A stretch of 64,000 nt of DNA from Sporosarcina ureae DSM 2281. Its GTDB lineage: Bacteria; Bacillota; Bacilli; Bacillales_A; Planococcaceae. The notes beneath the pieces are model-generated. The model was given only the letters and a program-made list of their open reading frames with translations, made no database searches and had not been told where the DNA came from. The first letter of the stretch is position 1, and every line of letters starts with the position of its first letter. This document shows positions 43,919 through 53,085 of the stretch, one piece after another. The stretch spans positions 54,074 through 118,073 of the forward strand of contig NZ_AUDQ01000012.1 of the NCBI RefSeq assembly GCF_000425545.1, given 5' to 3'. Both the position numbers and the translations under genes were made by a program.

Positions 43919-43948
43919 TAGTTTGCCACACGGAATCTTTAGTATGCA
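43919..43948 (-). promoter_or_regulatory. SigG-like forespore promoter of sspO
   Basis: Minus strand TGCATA (43948-43943), 17-base spacer, CAAACTA (43925-43919), close to the SigG consensus TGMATA / CATNNTA. Confidence 0.5.
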
Positions 43949-44079
43949 CTTTTGTTAAATATTATAGTAATGGTATTCACATTAAAAATAGTTACAAGAA
44001 CTGCAAAACTATTTATGAAATCTATCCGTTTGTAGGAGACTTCGGGATGTTCAACTTATGAAAGGTACTACTCTTTTCT

Positions 44080-44275
44080 GCCAAGTTCAATTTATCAATA
44101 ACTATGTAGAATCTGATTTCTGGAGTTAAATGAAAAGCCTTATCGGAATTCATCAGTGGAAGCGATGGATCACTTACCTTATTTTTAAAACGAAATTCAT
44201 CGAGGAATAGAGTGGGCGTATAAAACATTGGAGAGTGAAAAAGCGGCCTTACTAAATGAAGAACAAGCTGATTAA
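44080..44275 (+). pseudogene. Decayed coding remnant, possibly transposase
   Basis: Open only by switching frames: QVQFINNYVESDF, then SEFISGSDG, then HRGIEWAYKTLESEKAALLN with EEQAD before TAA at 44274. The order NNYVESD...GIEW...K..E recalls the C-terminal end of IS6-type transposases (NNxVExDH...GIE...), but the match is weak. The rest of the 522-bp region 43899-44420 holds the sspO promoter and nothing else I can name. Confidence 0.3.
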
Positions 44276-44420
44276 ATTAATCATAAGGTTTTTAAGATTA
44301 TCTTCATTTCACTGAAAGAAGCTGCGATTCTTTAAGAAGAATCGCATCCTTTCGACGAACAATGTAAAAAAACATCATGACACTGATTTTATAGAAGTAG
44401 TATGAATAGAGGTAGAGCAA

Positions 44421-44864
44421 ATGACATTTCTAAGCAAACTTATTATCGCTATACTTTCCGCAATCATATTTTCTTTAACTTTAGCTTTTTACGAATACAC
44501 CCCCTCAGCGCAACAACAAGCTGACGTTGGGTATTTCCCTTATGACGCACTATTCGTACTATGTTTCCTTTATTCCATACCCATTTATATAATTGGAGGA
44601 ATACCGTATTCGCTTTATGTAGATATATATTTCGAAAAAATCAAGTTTCGTAATGAAGTTCAGAAATATATAATGTACTTCCTGATCTATATAGCCGGTG
44701 GATTATTAATTGTAGGGATCCTGTTATTCATTTCGGTACTAATTGATGGAGATGTTTCGGGCTTACTAATATCCAATGTTTTCATACTTGGTGTTTGTGC
44801 CTCTTTATTATTTTTCCATATTTCGTTACTTTTCAATAAAGTGTTGAAAATACTGGCGAAATGA
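44421..44864 (+). CDS. Hypothetical membrane protein
   Basis: 147 residues, four predicted membrane segments (LIIAILSAIIFSLTLAFYEY, ALFVLCFLYSIPIYIIGGIP, IMYFLIYIAGGLLIVGILLF, LISNVFILGVCASLLFFHIS). No motif I recognise. Start ATG 44421 follows GAGGTAGAGCAA. AT-richer than its neighbours, so perhaps acquired. Confidence 0.7.
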   Translation: MTFLSKLIIAILSAIIFSLTLAFYEYTPSAQQQADVGYFPYDALFVLCFLYSIPIYIIGGIPYSLYVDIYFEKIKFRNEVQKYIMYFLIYIAGGLLIVGILLFISVLIDGDVSGLLISNVFILGVCASLLFFHISLLFNKVLKILAK

Positions 44865-44896
44865 AAGGGATTGTTGTTTTGTATAATCGATGGACG

Positions 44897-46474
44897 TTAC
44901 CCAACTCCTAGCAAACAACGCAACAATTCCAAAAATCTCTCCATCTCTTCATCTGACGGTTCATTCATTGTCGCCACTTGCAACCAATTACGCTCTTGTA
45001 AGTAACTACTTTCATAATGTGTGCGGTAGCCATTCAGAAGTAAATCGTCACCGAGACGCTTAGAGCTTTTCCCTTTGGGGAGTACGAACGTCAGAATACC
45101 TGGATTTGCACACTCTTTCGACGCCAACACCTCTACCCCCATCTCTTCAACGCCTTCACGCAAGCGATCTGCGCAATAGCGAATACGCTGAAAACGTTGT
45201 GGCGGATCAAGCAATATATTATCAAGCGACTGATGCAACGCAACTACTATATTAGACGACTGTGTATACGGAATTCCTTCATATTTCTCATATTGACCGA
45301 GATCCAAATAGCGCGGAATCGTTTCATCCGGCTCTATCACGTCTTGATGAAACACTAGACCAAGCCCCGCGTACGAAGCCAGTCCTTTACCGCTAACAGA
45401 AGAAGCGAAATCGACGTCACGGAAATTCACAGGCACCGTTCCGACTGAACTCGCACAGTCCACTGCAATTCGGACAGCGCGTGCACGACAAAGTGCTGTA
45501 ATCTTTTCTAAATCATGTAAGACACCCGTCGACGTTTCACAATGAACCATCCACAGCCAACTATATTCTTGAGAATCCAATTGCTCTGCCAATTGATCGA
45601 TCGATAACACTTCTCCCCATTCTTGCTCTAAGCAATCAAAAACTAAACCAAAACGCTTCGCATGATCGCACAACCGTTGACCAAACTCCCCATTGACTAC
45701 AATAAGTCCACGCCCCCCTATTCTAGACAACTGAGCCGCCACCGCATCATTCGCAAGCGTCCCTGTTCCTTGTACTAACTGAACGTGTTTCGCACCCGTT
45801 AAATCGAGTAATTGACGTTTTACAGTCGCGAACAATCGTGCATATTCAGCCGAACGATGGGAAAATGCTTCATTAGCAAAAGCTGCTTTAACATTTTCAG
45901 CAATTTTCGGTGGACCAGGCAGAAAGTTCACGGTCGGTGCAACAAGACGTTTCGCTGCACTTTTTTCATAGGCGGCGAACGACGAAATCATTGGCACATA
46001 TTTTGCTTCCTCCGTACCGACCGGATCGGCAAATGGCTGAAAGCCCATATGATGATAAAGCTTCAGCTCACGCACCGTACCCGAAATCACAGCTGCATCA
46101 TATCCTGCATGCTTGCACCAATTCACTAGCCCCTGCATCAAACCAAAAAAAGCACGACCACGACGATGCGCTCGATCCACTACAAGCAATCTGATTTCCA
46201 CAGGATGTTGTGGCTTGTGTTCAAGCCACCCCTCAATCGGACCGATCTTTTTATCCAATGAAAACGGACGAGCCGAACGCAATGCCAACATCCCGACTAT
46301 CTCATTTTCTTTCAAACAAACGATATATGTATTCTCCTCATGAAACGGATCGACCAACAAACGCTGTTCATTGGATGCATGCTGCGGAATCTCTTCCACA
46401 AACGCCCGATAATTCAACTGATGAATTCGCTCCGCATCTTGCGGAAGTACGGCAAGCCGATAATAATAGGTCAT
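44897..46474 (-). CDS. Fusion of GNAT acyltransferase and class V aminotransferase
   Basis: 525 residues. Residues 1-165: GNAT fold of the FeeM/acyl-homoserine synthase type (NYRAFVEEIPQH near 21-32, VEIRLLVVDRAHRRGRAFFG with the CoA-binding RxxGR). Residues 180-525: PLP aminotransferase of the serine-pyruvate/phosphonate (PhnW-like) class: NFLPGPPKI start, Asp339 in IAVDCASSVG, Lys363 in SVSGKGLASYAG. Its ATG overlaps the stop of the PlsY gene (ATGA), so the products probably work in one pathway, perhaps an acylated amino compound or lipid. Substrates unknown. Confidence 0.85.
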   Translation of the reverse strand: MTYYYRLAVLPQDAERIHQLNYRAFVEEIPQHASNEQRLLVDPFHEENTYIVCLKENEIVGMLALRSARPFSLDKKIGPIEGWLEHKPQHPVEIRLLVVDRAHRRGRAFFGLMQGLVNWCKHAGYDAAVISGTVRELKLYHHMGFQPFADPVGTEEAKYVPMISSFAAYEKSAAKRLVAPTVNFLPGPPKIAENVKAAFANEAFSHRSAEYARLFATVKRQLLDLTGAKHVQLVQGTGTLANDAVAAQLSRIGGRGLIVVNGEFGQRLCDHAKRFGLVFDCLEQEWGEVLSIDQLAEQLDSQEYSWLWMVHCETSTGVLHDLEKITALCRARAVRIAVDCASSVGTVPVNFRDVDFASSVSGKGLASYAGLGLVFHQDVIEPDETIPRYLDLGQYEKYEGIPYTQSSNIVVALHQSLDNILLDPPQRFQRIRYCADRLREGVEEMGVEVLASKECANPGILTFVLPKGKSSKRLGDDLLLNGYRTHYESSYLQERNWLQVATMNEPSDEEMERFLELLRCLLGVG

Positions 46475-47040
46475 ACTGATTGCCTCCCTTGCTCGTTAAT
46501 GAAATAACTACGATGTGTATAGATGACTAGCGCAAACAAACAGAATGCTACGATCCCCGCCCATTGGCCGTAGCCAATAAAAATTGCTGGAATAATGGCC
46601 GACAATCCAAGCAGCGCGGCTTTTGTTTTCTGACGAATCCACGAGTATAACAGACCCGAAAAAATAAGGATTAACAGCAAGATAAGTGGCTGAAAGACTA
46701 TCATGCCACCGAGTAAAGAAGCCGCCCCTTTTCCTCCACGAAAGCGATGAAGCAATGGAAAACAATGCCCAAGCATGACCGCAAAAAGCATCAACAAGAC
46801 GATAGCCGGACTGAATCCCAGTGCGCGCGAGACAATGATCGGCAATGCCCCTTTGATCGTATCAAGAAATAACACAACAAAGAACATCGACTTCCCAAGC
46901 ACTCTTCCCGCATTACGCGCTCCCGGATTACCACTGCCTTCTACACGCAAATCTAGTCCTAACCTTTTTCCTATATATAGCGCAGGCAATATGCCACCGA
47001 CTAGGTACCAGAAGATGAAGAAACTTATGAGTTGTATCAA
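46471..47040 (-). CDS. plsY: Glycerol-3-phosphate acyltransferase PlsY homologue
   Basis: 189 residues with five membrane segments. PlsY motifs present: VEGSGNPGARNAGRVLG (family SGNxGAxN), LGHCFPLLHRFRGGKGAA (family GHxxP...F.GGKG). PlsY moves an acyl chain from acyl-phosphate to glycerol 3-phosphate. The first motif reads GNPGARN where housekeeping PlsY has GNIGATN, so this may be a second, specialised copy. TTG start 47040 follows GGAGGTTGGAAT. Its stop overlaps the GNAT/aminotransferase start. Confidence 0.85.
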   Translation of the reverse strand: MIQLISFFIFWYLVGGILPALYIGKRLGLDLRVEGSGNPGARNAGRVLGKSMFFVVLFLDTIKGALPIIVSRALGFSPAIVLLMLFAVMLGHCFPLLHRFRGGKGAASLLGGMIVFQPLILLLILIFSGLLYSWIRQKTKAALLGLSAIIPAIFIGYGQWAGIVAFCLFALVIYTHRSYFINEQGRQSV

Positions 47041-47153
47041 ATTCCAACCTCCATCCCCGCTGTATTTACTTTCACGACATAATTAGTTACATAACATTAT
47101 AGTTTGATTATATAGTGAAATAAAACGCATTCCTATAGTTTCTCTGGTTGATA

Positions 47154-47187
47154 TAAAAAAAGAGAGCCAAAACAGACGGCTCTCTTC
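47154..47187 (-). terminator. Terminator after the deaminase gene
   Basis: AGAGAGCC-AAAACAGA-CGGCTCTCT with T-run on the minus strand. Confidence 0.8.
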
Positions 47188-47199
47188 GCATAATCTACT

Positions 47200-47685
47200 T
47201 CAAGTATTCTTCTGAAAGTACTGCCGTTGCAACTCTCGTACTTGCTCCGCATACTCTTCTACTGGCCCAACTACTTCGATAGCAGGCACCATTTCTTGAA
47301 TCGGATAACTTTTCACAGGGGCAGGCGTCGTAACACCCATTTCTTTCTTCCACTGCGTTAACTGTTTCGATGAACTAGCATAAACAATCCGTCCCAAACC
47401 GACTAAACCATGAGCTGCTGCACACATCGGGCAATGTTCACCTGACGTGAACACGGTCGCCTTCGCTCTGTCATCTGCGTCCATATGATCTGCAGCCCAC
47501 CGCGCTAAAGCAAATTCAGGATGCTGCGTCGGGTCGCCACCACTTGTACGGTTATGGTCTTCAGCTAGCACTTCACCACTCGCTGAAACCAACACCGAAC
47601 CAAATGGCTGATCTCCTTTATGTAGCGCGATTTCTGCTAATTCGACAGATCGTTGTACATGCTTCATTTCATTTTCTTGTAACAT
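47200..47685 (-). CDS. Nucleoside deaminase (cytidine/deoxycytidylate deaminase-like)
   Basis: 161 residues. Zinc site: QHPEFALARWA (H-P-E, with the proton-shuttling Glu) and EHCPMCAAAHGLVGLGRIVY (CxxC). The HPE form with ALARWAA is common in uncharacterised deaminases near the guanine/tRNA-adenosine deaminase group. Acts in the cytoplasm on a nucleobase or nucleoside; which one cannot be told. Start ATG 47685 follows AAGGAGGGATTCATTC. Single gene. Confidence 0.85.
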   Translation of the reverse strand: MLQENEMKHVQRSVELAEIALHKGDQPFGSVLVSASGEVLAEDHNRTSGGDPTQHPEFALARWAADHMDADDRAKATVFTSGEHCPMCAAAHGLVGLGRIVYASSSKQLTQWKKEMGVTTPAPVKSYPIQEMVPAIEVVGPVEEYAEQVRELQRQYFQKNT

Positions 47686-47861
47686 GAATGAATCCCTCCT
47701 TATTCTTCACTTCCCTTTATAGCACTTCGTTTAACATACATACACAGTTATGTTTACCATTCTTCCTTCCACTAGGTACCAATACTCATATCCTAGTTTC
47801 CTAGTTTACCTAGAAAAAAGACGGGTACCAAATAAGCACAACGTAAAAAGGATGTGATGGT

Positions 47862-48995
47862 ATGAAAGCAGTAACATTTCAAGGAAAGAAATCAATGGTC
47901 ACGAAAGAAGTGAAAGCTCCAAGTATCCAAGAAAATAGTGATGTAATCGTACGCATTACGACAAGCGGTATTTGTGGATCGGATTTGCATCTGTACCATG
48001 GCGGGATTGTGCCCGAGCAAGATTATGTAGTCGGACATGAGCCGATGGGAATTGTCGAAGAAGTAGGTTCTGAAGTAAAAACAGTAAAGAAAGGCGACCG
48101 AGTCGTCATTCCATTTAATATAGGGTGCGGTGAATGCTTCTTCTGTCAACATGAAATGGAAAGTCAATGTGATGAATCCAATCCGCACGGAGAAGTTGGA
48201 GGGCTGTTCGGATTTGCTGAGCCGAACGGAAACTTCCCAGGTGGCCAAGCCGAGTATTTACGTGTTCCATACGCAGACTTCACTTCATTTAAAGTTCCAG
48301 AAAACAGTGAGCTAGATGACGAGCATCTCGCCTTACTATCTGACGTCATTCCTACAGCCTATTGGAGTGTCATTCATAGCGGGTTGAAAAAAGGCGATAC
48401 CGCAATTATCCTCGGCTCCGGCCCTATTGGATTAATGGCACAAAAATTTGCTTGGATGCAAGGTGCTAAACGAGTCATTTCAGTAGACCATGTCGATTAT
48501 CGTTTGAAGCATGCGGAAAAGACGAATAAAGTAGAAACGTATAATTTTAAAGAACATGATGAGATTGGCAAATTATTGCATGAAGAAACGAAAGGCGGCG
48601 CAGACGTCGTCATTGATTGTGTAGGTATGGATGGAACAGTGCAACCAGGGGAAACATTTGGTTCTAGTGGAGATAATCAATTCGGAACGATCAGCCCGAT
48701 CGTCACAGCTTCACAAGTCGTACGGAAGTTTGGTACAGTTCAATTAACAGGCGTTTATGCGACAGATGCAAACAACTTCCCACTTGGCGATTTCTTTACA
48801 CGCAACGTTTCCTTGAGTATGGGCCAAGCACCTGTCATTCACTTAATGCCTGAGCTATTTAAAAAGATCGAAGCAAAAGAATTCGATCCGACAGATATTA
48901 TTACACACAAAGTAAAATTGGAAGACGCAGCAGATGCTTATTCTATTTTTGATAAGAAAGAAGACGGTTGTATCAAAGTATTGATTCAGCCTTAA
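47862..48995 (+). CDS. Zinc-dependent alcohol dehydrogenase (formaldehyde dehydrogenase-like)
   Basis: 377 residues, MDR family. Catalytic zinc: Cys in TSGICGSDLHLYHGG, His in VVGHEPMG. Structural zinc: CGECFFCQHEMESQC, with the fourth Cys CD spacing as in glutathione-independent formaldehyde dehydrogenases. NAD site: ILGSGPIGLMAQKFA. The class oxidises alcohols or aldehydes; substrate not known. Start ATG 47862 follows AAAGGATGTGATGGT. Its terminator lies five bases after the stop. Confidence 0.9.
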   Translation: MKAVTFQGKKSMVTKEVKAPSIQENSDVIVRITTSGICGSDLHLYHGGIVPEQDYVVGHEPMGIVEEVGSEVKTVKKGDRVVIPFNIGCGECFFCQHEMESQCDESNPHGEVGGLFGFAEPNGNFPGGQAEYLRVPYADFTSFKVPENSELDDEHLALLSDVIPTAYWSVIHSGLKKGDTAIILGSGPIGLMAQKFAWMQGAKRVISVDHVDYRLKHAEKTNKVETYNFKEHDEIGKLLHEETKGGADVVIDCVGMDGTVQPGETFGSSGDNQFGTISPIVTASQVVRKFGTVQLTGVYATDANNFPLGDFFTRNVSLSMGQAPVIHLMPELFKKIEAKEFDPTDIITHKVKLEDAADAYSIFDKKEDGCIKVLIQP

Positions 48996-48997
48996 TA

Positions 48998-49034
48998 TAA
49001 AAAACGCGATGAGTTGTTCATCGCGTTTTTTTGT
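48998..49034 (+). terminator. Terminator after the alcohol dehydrogenase
   Basis: AAAACGCGATGA-GTTGT-TCATCGCGTTTTTTT. Confidence 0.88.
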
Positions 49035-49073
49035 ACCCTAATATGCTGATCCATCCTACTCGCCTGCTTTGTT

Positions 49074-50219
49074 TCATAGTCCCATATTCTTCGCGATAAT
49101 CACTTTCATAATTTCATTGGTCCCAGCATAGATCGAATGGACCGCCACATCGCGATACCTTCTGGCGATCTCGTATTCTTCCATATAGCCGTAGCCACCA
49201 TGAAATTGCATACACTGGATCGCCACTTCTTGCGCTAAATCACTCGTCCACCATTTCGCCATCGATACTTCATCTACTACGTTTTTCCCTTGCATATGTT
49301 CGATAATTAATCGATCAACAAATGTTTGACCAATCGTTGCCTTCGTTTGCATCTCTGCCATGTTAAACTGCGTGTTTTGGAAATCACCGATCCGCTTGCC
49401 GAAAGCCTGTCGCTCTTTCACATACGCTAACGTGATATCGATCATTTTCTGCACAGAAGCTACACTTTGAATGGAGCACATTAAACGCTCTTGCTGCAGT
49501 TTCTCCATCAAATAGTAAAACCCTTTCCCTTCCTCGCCCAGAAGGTTTTCTGCCGGAACCGATACATCTTCAAAAATCAATTCACTCGTATCATTCGCAT
49601 GCTGCCCTACTTTATTCAGCTTCTTCCCTCTTGTAAACCCCGGCATTCCTTCTTCCACTACGAGCAAGCTAATGCCTTTATGAGCAGGTGACGCTGGGGG
49701 GTCGGTTTTACAGACGACAATGACAAAGTCAGCGGAAAAGCCATTCGTGATGAATGTCTTTTCCCCATTAATAATATAACGGTCTCCCTTTTTGATCGCA
49801 GTCGTCTGAACTGCAGCGAGATCAGAGCCTGTGCCTGGCTCCGTCATCGCAATGGCACTAATCATATCTCCAGTTACTGCTTTCGTGAGCCAACGTTCTT
49901 TCTGTTCGTCCGAACCAAAGGATTGTATATATGGAATGACAATATCATTATGCAATCCAATTCCACCGATGCCGCTTGCCACTTTTTCAAACTCTTCACT
50001 AATGACGACAGCATAGCCAAAATCCGCGCCTATACCGCCATATTTTTCTTCAACTGACGGTGCGATTAATCCTTGGGCGGCAGCTTTCTTCCAAAATGAT
50101 CGAGGCACTTGCTTTTCTTTCTCCCAATCATCTATATACGGTACGGCTTCCTTTTGTAAAAACTTCTGCACTGATTTCCGGAGCTGTTCATGCTCTTCCG
50201 TCATAAATGGTCTCTTCAT
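49074..50219 (-). CDS. Acyl-CoA dehydrogenase, LCAD/IVD type
   Basis: 381 residues. FAD/acyl-binding signatures AMTEPGTGSDLA and GYGYMEEYEIARRYRD. At the usual catalytic site it reads VHSIYAGTNEIMK (Ala instead of Glu). In long-chain and isovaleryl-CoA dehydrogenases the base instead sits earlier, and a matching Glu occurs here in [11 protein letters not shown]. So it probably prefers branched or long acyl-CoA. Last gene of a cluster with ligase, racemase, thiolase and SDR. Confidence 0.9.
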   Translation of the reverse strand: MKRPFMTEEHEQLRKSVQKFLQKEAVPYIDDWEKEKQVPRSFWKKAAAQGLIAPSVEEKYGGIGADFGYAVVISEEFEKVASGIGGIGLHNDIVIPYIQSFGSDEQKERWLTKAVTGDMISAIAMTEPGTGSDLAAVQTTAIKKGDRYIINGEKTFITNGFSADFVIVVCKTDPPASPAHKGISLLVVEEGMPGFTRGKKLNKVGQHANDTSELIFEDVSVPAENLLGEEGKGFYYLMEKLQQERLMCSIQSVASVQKMIDITLAYVKERQAFGKRIGDFQNTQFNMAEMQTKATIGQTFVDRLIIEHMQGKNVVDEVSMAKWWTSDLAQEVAIQCMQFHGGYGYMEEYEIARRYRDVAVHSIYAGTNEIMKVIIAKNMGL

Positions 50220-50261
50220 ATATCTGCCACTCCTTTACTCCCCATTAAAAAGCTTCTATTT

Positions 50262-51806
50262 TTATACGTGAGGATTAACAGGTCGATTAGAAACCAGTGC
50301 TTCCCGAATACGATATTTCAAAACTTTTCCTGACGCGTTCCTAGGTATTTCTTGTTCCTCGATAAATTCAACGGGTACTTTATAATCCGCTAAATGGTCT
50401 TTACAAAAAGCTTTCAACTCTGCGTAGTCGAGCTTTTCATTTTTCTTCGCTACCACAATCGCGACTACTTTCTCTCCCCACACTGGATCCGGCAAGCCAA
50501 CTACCGTCGAGTCTAGCAATTGAGGATGTCTATACAGCGCCTGTTCTACTTCTGTCGAATAAATATTCTCTCCTCCAGAAACGATCATATCTTTCATTCT
50601 GTCTACTAATGTAACGAAGCCGTCTTCATCGATTGTTGCCAAATCCCCGGTATAGAGCCAGCCGTTTCGGATCGCTTTCGCAGTTTCCTCTGGCTTATTA
50701 TAATACCCCTTCATAACCATCTCGCTTTGGATAATAAATTCCCCCACTTCACCAGGGAGTATATCCTCACCATGATCATCCACAACGCGTATTTCCGTAT
50801 TCAGTGAAGCTTTCCCGCCAGTACCGATCTTTTCTTTATGATCTGCTGGTAGAAGAAAAGCACCGCCACCTGGTCCTCCTTCTGTCTGACCACACATATT
50901 GTAAAACTGATCTGTGCTGAAAAGCTTCATTATCTGTTCCAATAAAGCGACAGGCATCGGTGCTGCGCCATACCCGCATCGTGTAACAGAAGAAAGATCG
51001 TATTGCTCTTTGTCTGGAACTTGTAGCAAGAAATTATACATCGTCGGTACGCCAAAGAAGAAGCTAATTTTATACTGATCGATAGCTTGTAATACTTTTT
51101 GAGGTTCGAAGTTTTGATGGACGACTTGTGTGCAGCCTAAATAAATTCCTGGTACAAGAAATAAATTTAATTGTGCAGAATGAAACAGCGGTGCGGCGTG
51201 AAGCAATATGTCATCGGGATTAATTCTGAGGATTAAAGAGGTGTTAAAAGCTACATGAAGTACGCGGTGATGATCAAATAACGCGCCTTTCGGATAGCCA
51301 GTCGTACCGGATGTATATAATATTTCTGCATCATCCGCTTCATCGACAGAGATCTCGGGATCATCTGTGGTGTCTTGTAATACATCTTTGTAAAGGACTT
51401 GGTCGTTAATTGCTGTTGCGCCTGTTGTGATTTTCAAATTGATCTTGTGATTCTTCGTTGTTGCTTGATCAATTAATGAAGCATACTCTTCATCGAACAA
51501 CACAACACTGGCGTCACTGTCATCCAAAATATACGACACTTCAGTAGCGGTTAAGCGGAAATTCACAGGTACCGTAATAGCTCCTGCTTTCAATATGGCA
51601 TAGTAGACGATAATAAATGTATCTGAGTTTTTCATCATGAGCGCTACTTTGTCACCTTTTTTTACTCCATGGTGAATGAGTCCATGTGAAAGTTTATTCA
51701 CCTCTTGATTCAGCTCGCGATACGTATAACGTCGATCCTCATAGATAATTGCGGTTTTCTCAGGTATTCTGCGTGCATTACGGGAAAGTGATAGGCCGAT
51801 ATCCAT
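50262..51806 (-). CDS. Acyl-CoA synthetase (AMP-binding, ANL family)
   Basis: 514 residues. ILYTSGTTGYPKGALF (phosphate loop), FYNMCGQTEGGPG (adenine pocket), GWLYTGDLATIDEDGFVTLV, DRMKDMIVSGGENIYS hinge, and catalytic Lys in IPRNASGKVLKYRI. Activates a carboxylic acid with ATP and CoA, giving the cluster its entry step. Start ATG 51806. Not closely similar to the broken ligase at 28.7-30.3 kb beyond family motifs. Confidence 0.9.
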   Translation of the reverse strand: MDIGLSLSRNARRIPEKTAIIYEDRRYTYRELNQEVNKLSHGLIHHGVKKGDKVALMMKNSDTFIIVYYAILKAGAITVPVNFRLTATEVSYILDDSDASVVLFDEEYASLIDQATTKNHKINLKITTGATAINDQVLYKDVLQDTTDDPEISVDEADDAEILYTSGTTGYPKGALFDHHRVLHVAFNTSLILRINPDDILLHAAPLFHSAQLNLFLVPGIYLGCTQVVHQNFEPQKVLQAIDQYKISFFFGVPTMYNFLLQVPDKEQYDLSSVTRCGYGAAPMPVALLEQIMKLFSTDQFYNMCGQTEGGPGGGAFLLPADHKEKIGTGGKASLNTEIRVVDDHGEDILPGEVGEFIIQSEMVMKGYYNKPEETAKAIRNGWLYTGDLATIDEDGFVTLVDRMKDMIVSGGENIYSTEVEQALYRHPQLLDSTVVGLPDPVWGEKVVAIVVAKKNEKLDYAELKAFCKDHLADYKVPVEFIEEQEIPRNASGKVLKYRIREALVSNRPVNPHV

Positions 51807-51921
51807 TAGTATTGTCCCCTTTCTCTCACTAAACTCATTGACATACAGTTTCTATTTTCCTGACGCGAAAAGTCTCCTCTTCATTACCAATGGCCACATC
51901 ATATAAATCGAGTTCTTCTTT

Positions 51922-53043
51922 CTATTCTCCGAGTACCGCTACTGTATGCTCTCCTAGAGAAGGAGCTGGACTTTGAATTTTTCCGGGCGTTCTTGACAAC
52001 TTTATAGGTGTTGCGATATGCGTCACTGGCCCAATTTCTGGATCTTCTACTTGTTGGATCATCCCCCGTGCCTTAACTTGTGGATCCTCTAGTACTTCAT
52101 CGAATGACAGGACCGGTGTTACACAAGCCGCGACCCCATCGAATATTTCCATCCATTGCGCGCTCGTCTTCTGCAATAAAATCGCAGTAATTTCTTCTTT
52201 CATTTGCAGCTGAACATCTACTGGATCATGCAATTTCTCCGCAAATTCTTCTTTACCAATAACATCGCAAAATGCACGCCAAAATTTTAATTCAAATGCG
52301 CCAACAGCTAACCATTTATGGTCTTTCGTTTCGTACACCGCATACGACGCACGCTTGCCACTTAAGTCTAGTTCACCTCTTTGTGGCTGTTGACCCGTCG
52401 CAAGAAACCCGGGAAAGAATGTTGGCATCCAAGAAAGCACGCCATCCATCATCGAAATATCAACCATCTGCCCAATACCTGTTTTCTGTCTTTCAAACAA
52501 TGCCAGCATGATCCCCATCGCTGCCGGATACGCACCCCCTCCAATATCTGCAATTTGCGTAGCAGGAATTTGTGGCGCACCGTGTCGTTCTCCCATCACA
52601 TCGAGTAGCCCCGCATAACCAATGTAATTCAAATCATGACCGGGCTGAGTAGCGTATGGGCCGTCTTGTCCGTAACCCGTGATCGCACAATACACAAGCC
52701 CTGGATTGATTTCGCTCAATATTTTATAATCCAATCCGAGCCGTTTCATGACGCCCGGCCGGAATGATTCAATCACAACATCCGCATCTTTCACAAGCTG
52801 CTTAAAACACTCTTTGTCTGCCACATCTTTTAAATTAAGACAAATACTCTTTTTACCACGGTTCAATGAATGAAAAAGCGCACTCACTTCCCCTACCTTA
52901 GGCAATTCCGCCCGCGCATAGTCTCCTATGCTAGGTTCTTCCACTTTGATCACCTCTGCACCAAAATCTGCGAGAAGCATCGAACAGTATGGACCCGGTA
53001 ACAAGCGGGATAAATCCAGTACCTGTATAGAATCTAGTGGCAT
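51922..53043 (-). CDS. CaiB/BaiF family protein, alpha-methylacyl-CoA racemase-like
   Basis: 373 residues of the class III CoA-transferase fold (LDLSRLLPGPYCSMLLADFG, FRPGVMKRLGLDY). The segment GHDLNYIGYAGLLDVMG and the later ADIGGGAYPAAMGIMLAL match the His and Asp active-site regions of alpha-methylacyl-CoA racemase rather than CoA-transferase. It would interconvert R and S 2-methylacyl-CoA so the S form can be dehydrogenated. Lies between thiolase and ligase genes. Confidence 0.85.
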   Translation of the reverse strand: MPLDSIQVLDLSRLLPGPYCSMLLADFGAEVIKVEEPSIGDYARAELPKVGEVSALFHSLNRGKKSICLNLKDVADKECFKQLVKDADVVIESFRPGVMKRLGLDYKILSEINPGLVYCAITGYGQDGPYATQPGHDLNYIGYAGLLDVMGERHGAPQIPATQIADIGGGAYPAAMGIMLALFERQKTGIGQMVDISMMDGVLSWMPTFFPGFLATGQQPQRGELDLSGKRASYAVYETKDHKWLAVGAFELKFWRAFCDVIGKEEFAEKLHDPVDVQLQMKEEITAILLQKTSAQWMEIFDGVAACVTPVLSFDEVLEDPQVKARGMIQQVEDPEIGPVTHIATPIKLSRTPGKIQSPAPSLGEHTVAVLGE

Positions 53044-53085
53044 AGAAATCTCTCCTCTTTACATATCTTCATTCCTCATTAGCAA

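Noticed and set aside
44022..44228. Minus-strand 68-codon frame near sspO
   Set aside because: No ribosome site or recognisable motif; plus-strand fragments fit a decayed gene better.
47500..47530. Defective zinc site in the deaminase (HPE instead of HAE)
   Set aside because: HPE with a following ALARWA segment is a normal variant in this deaminase group; the metal ligands and Glu are intact.
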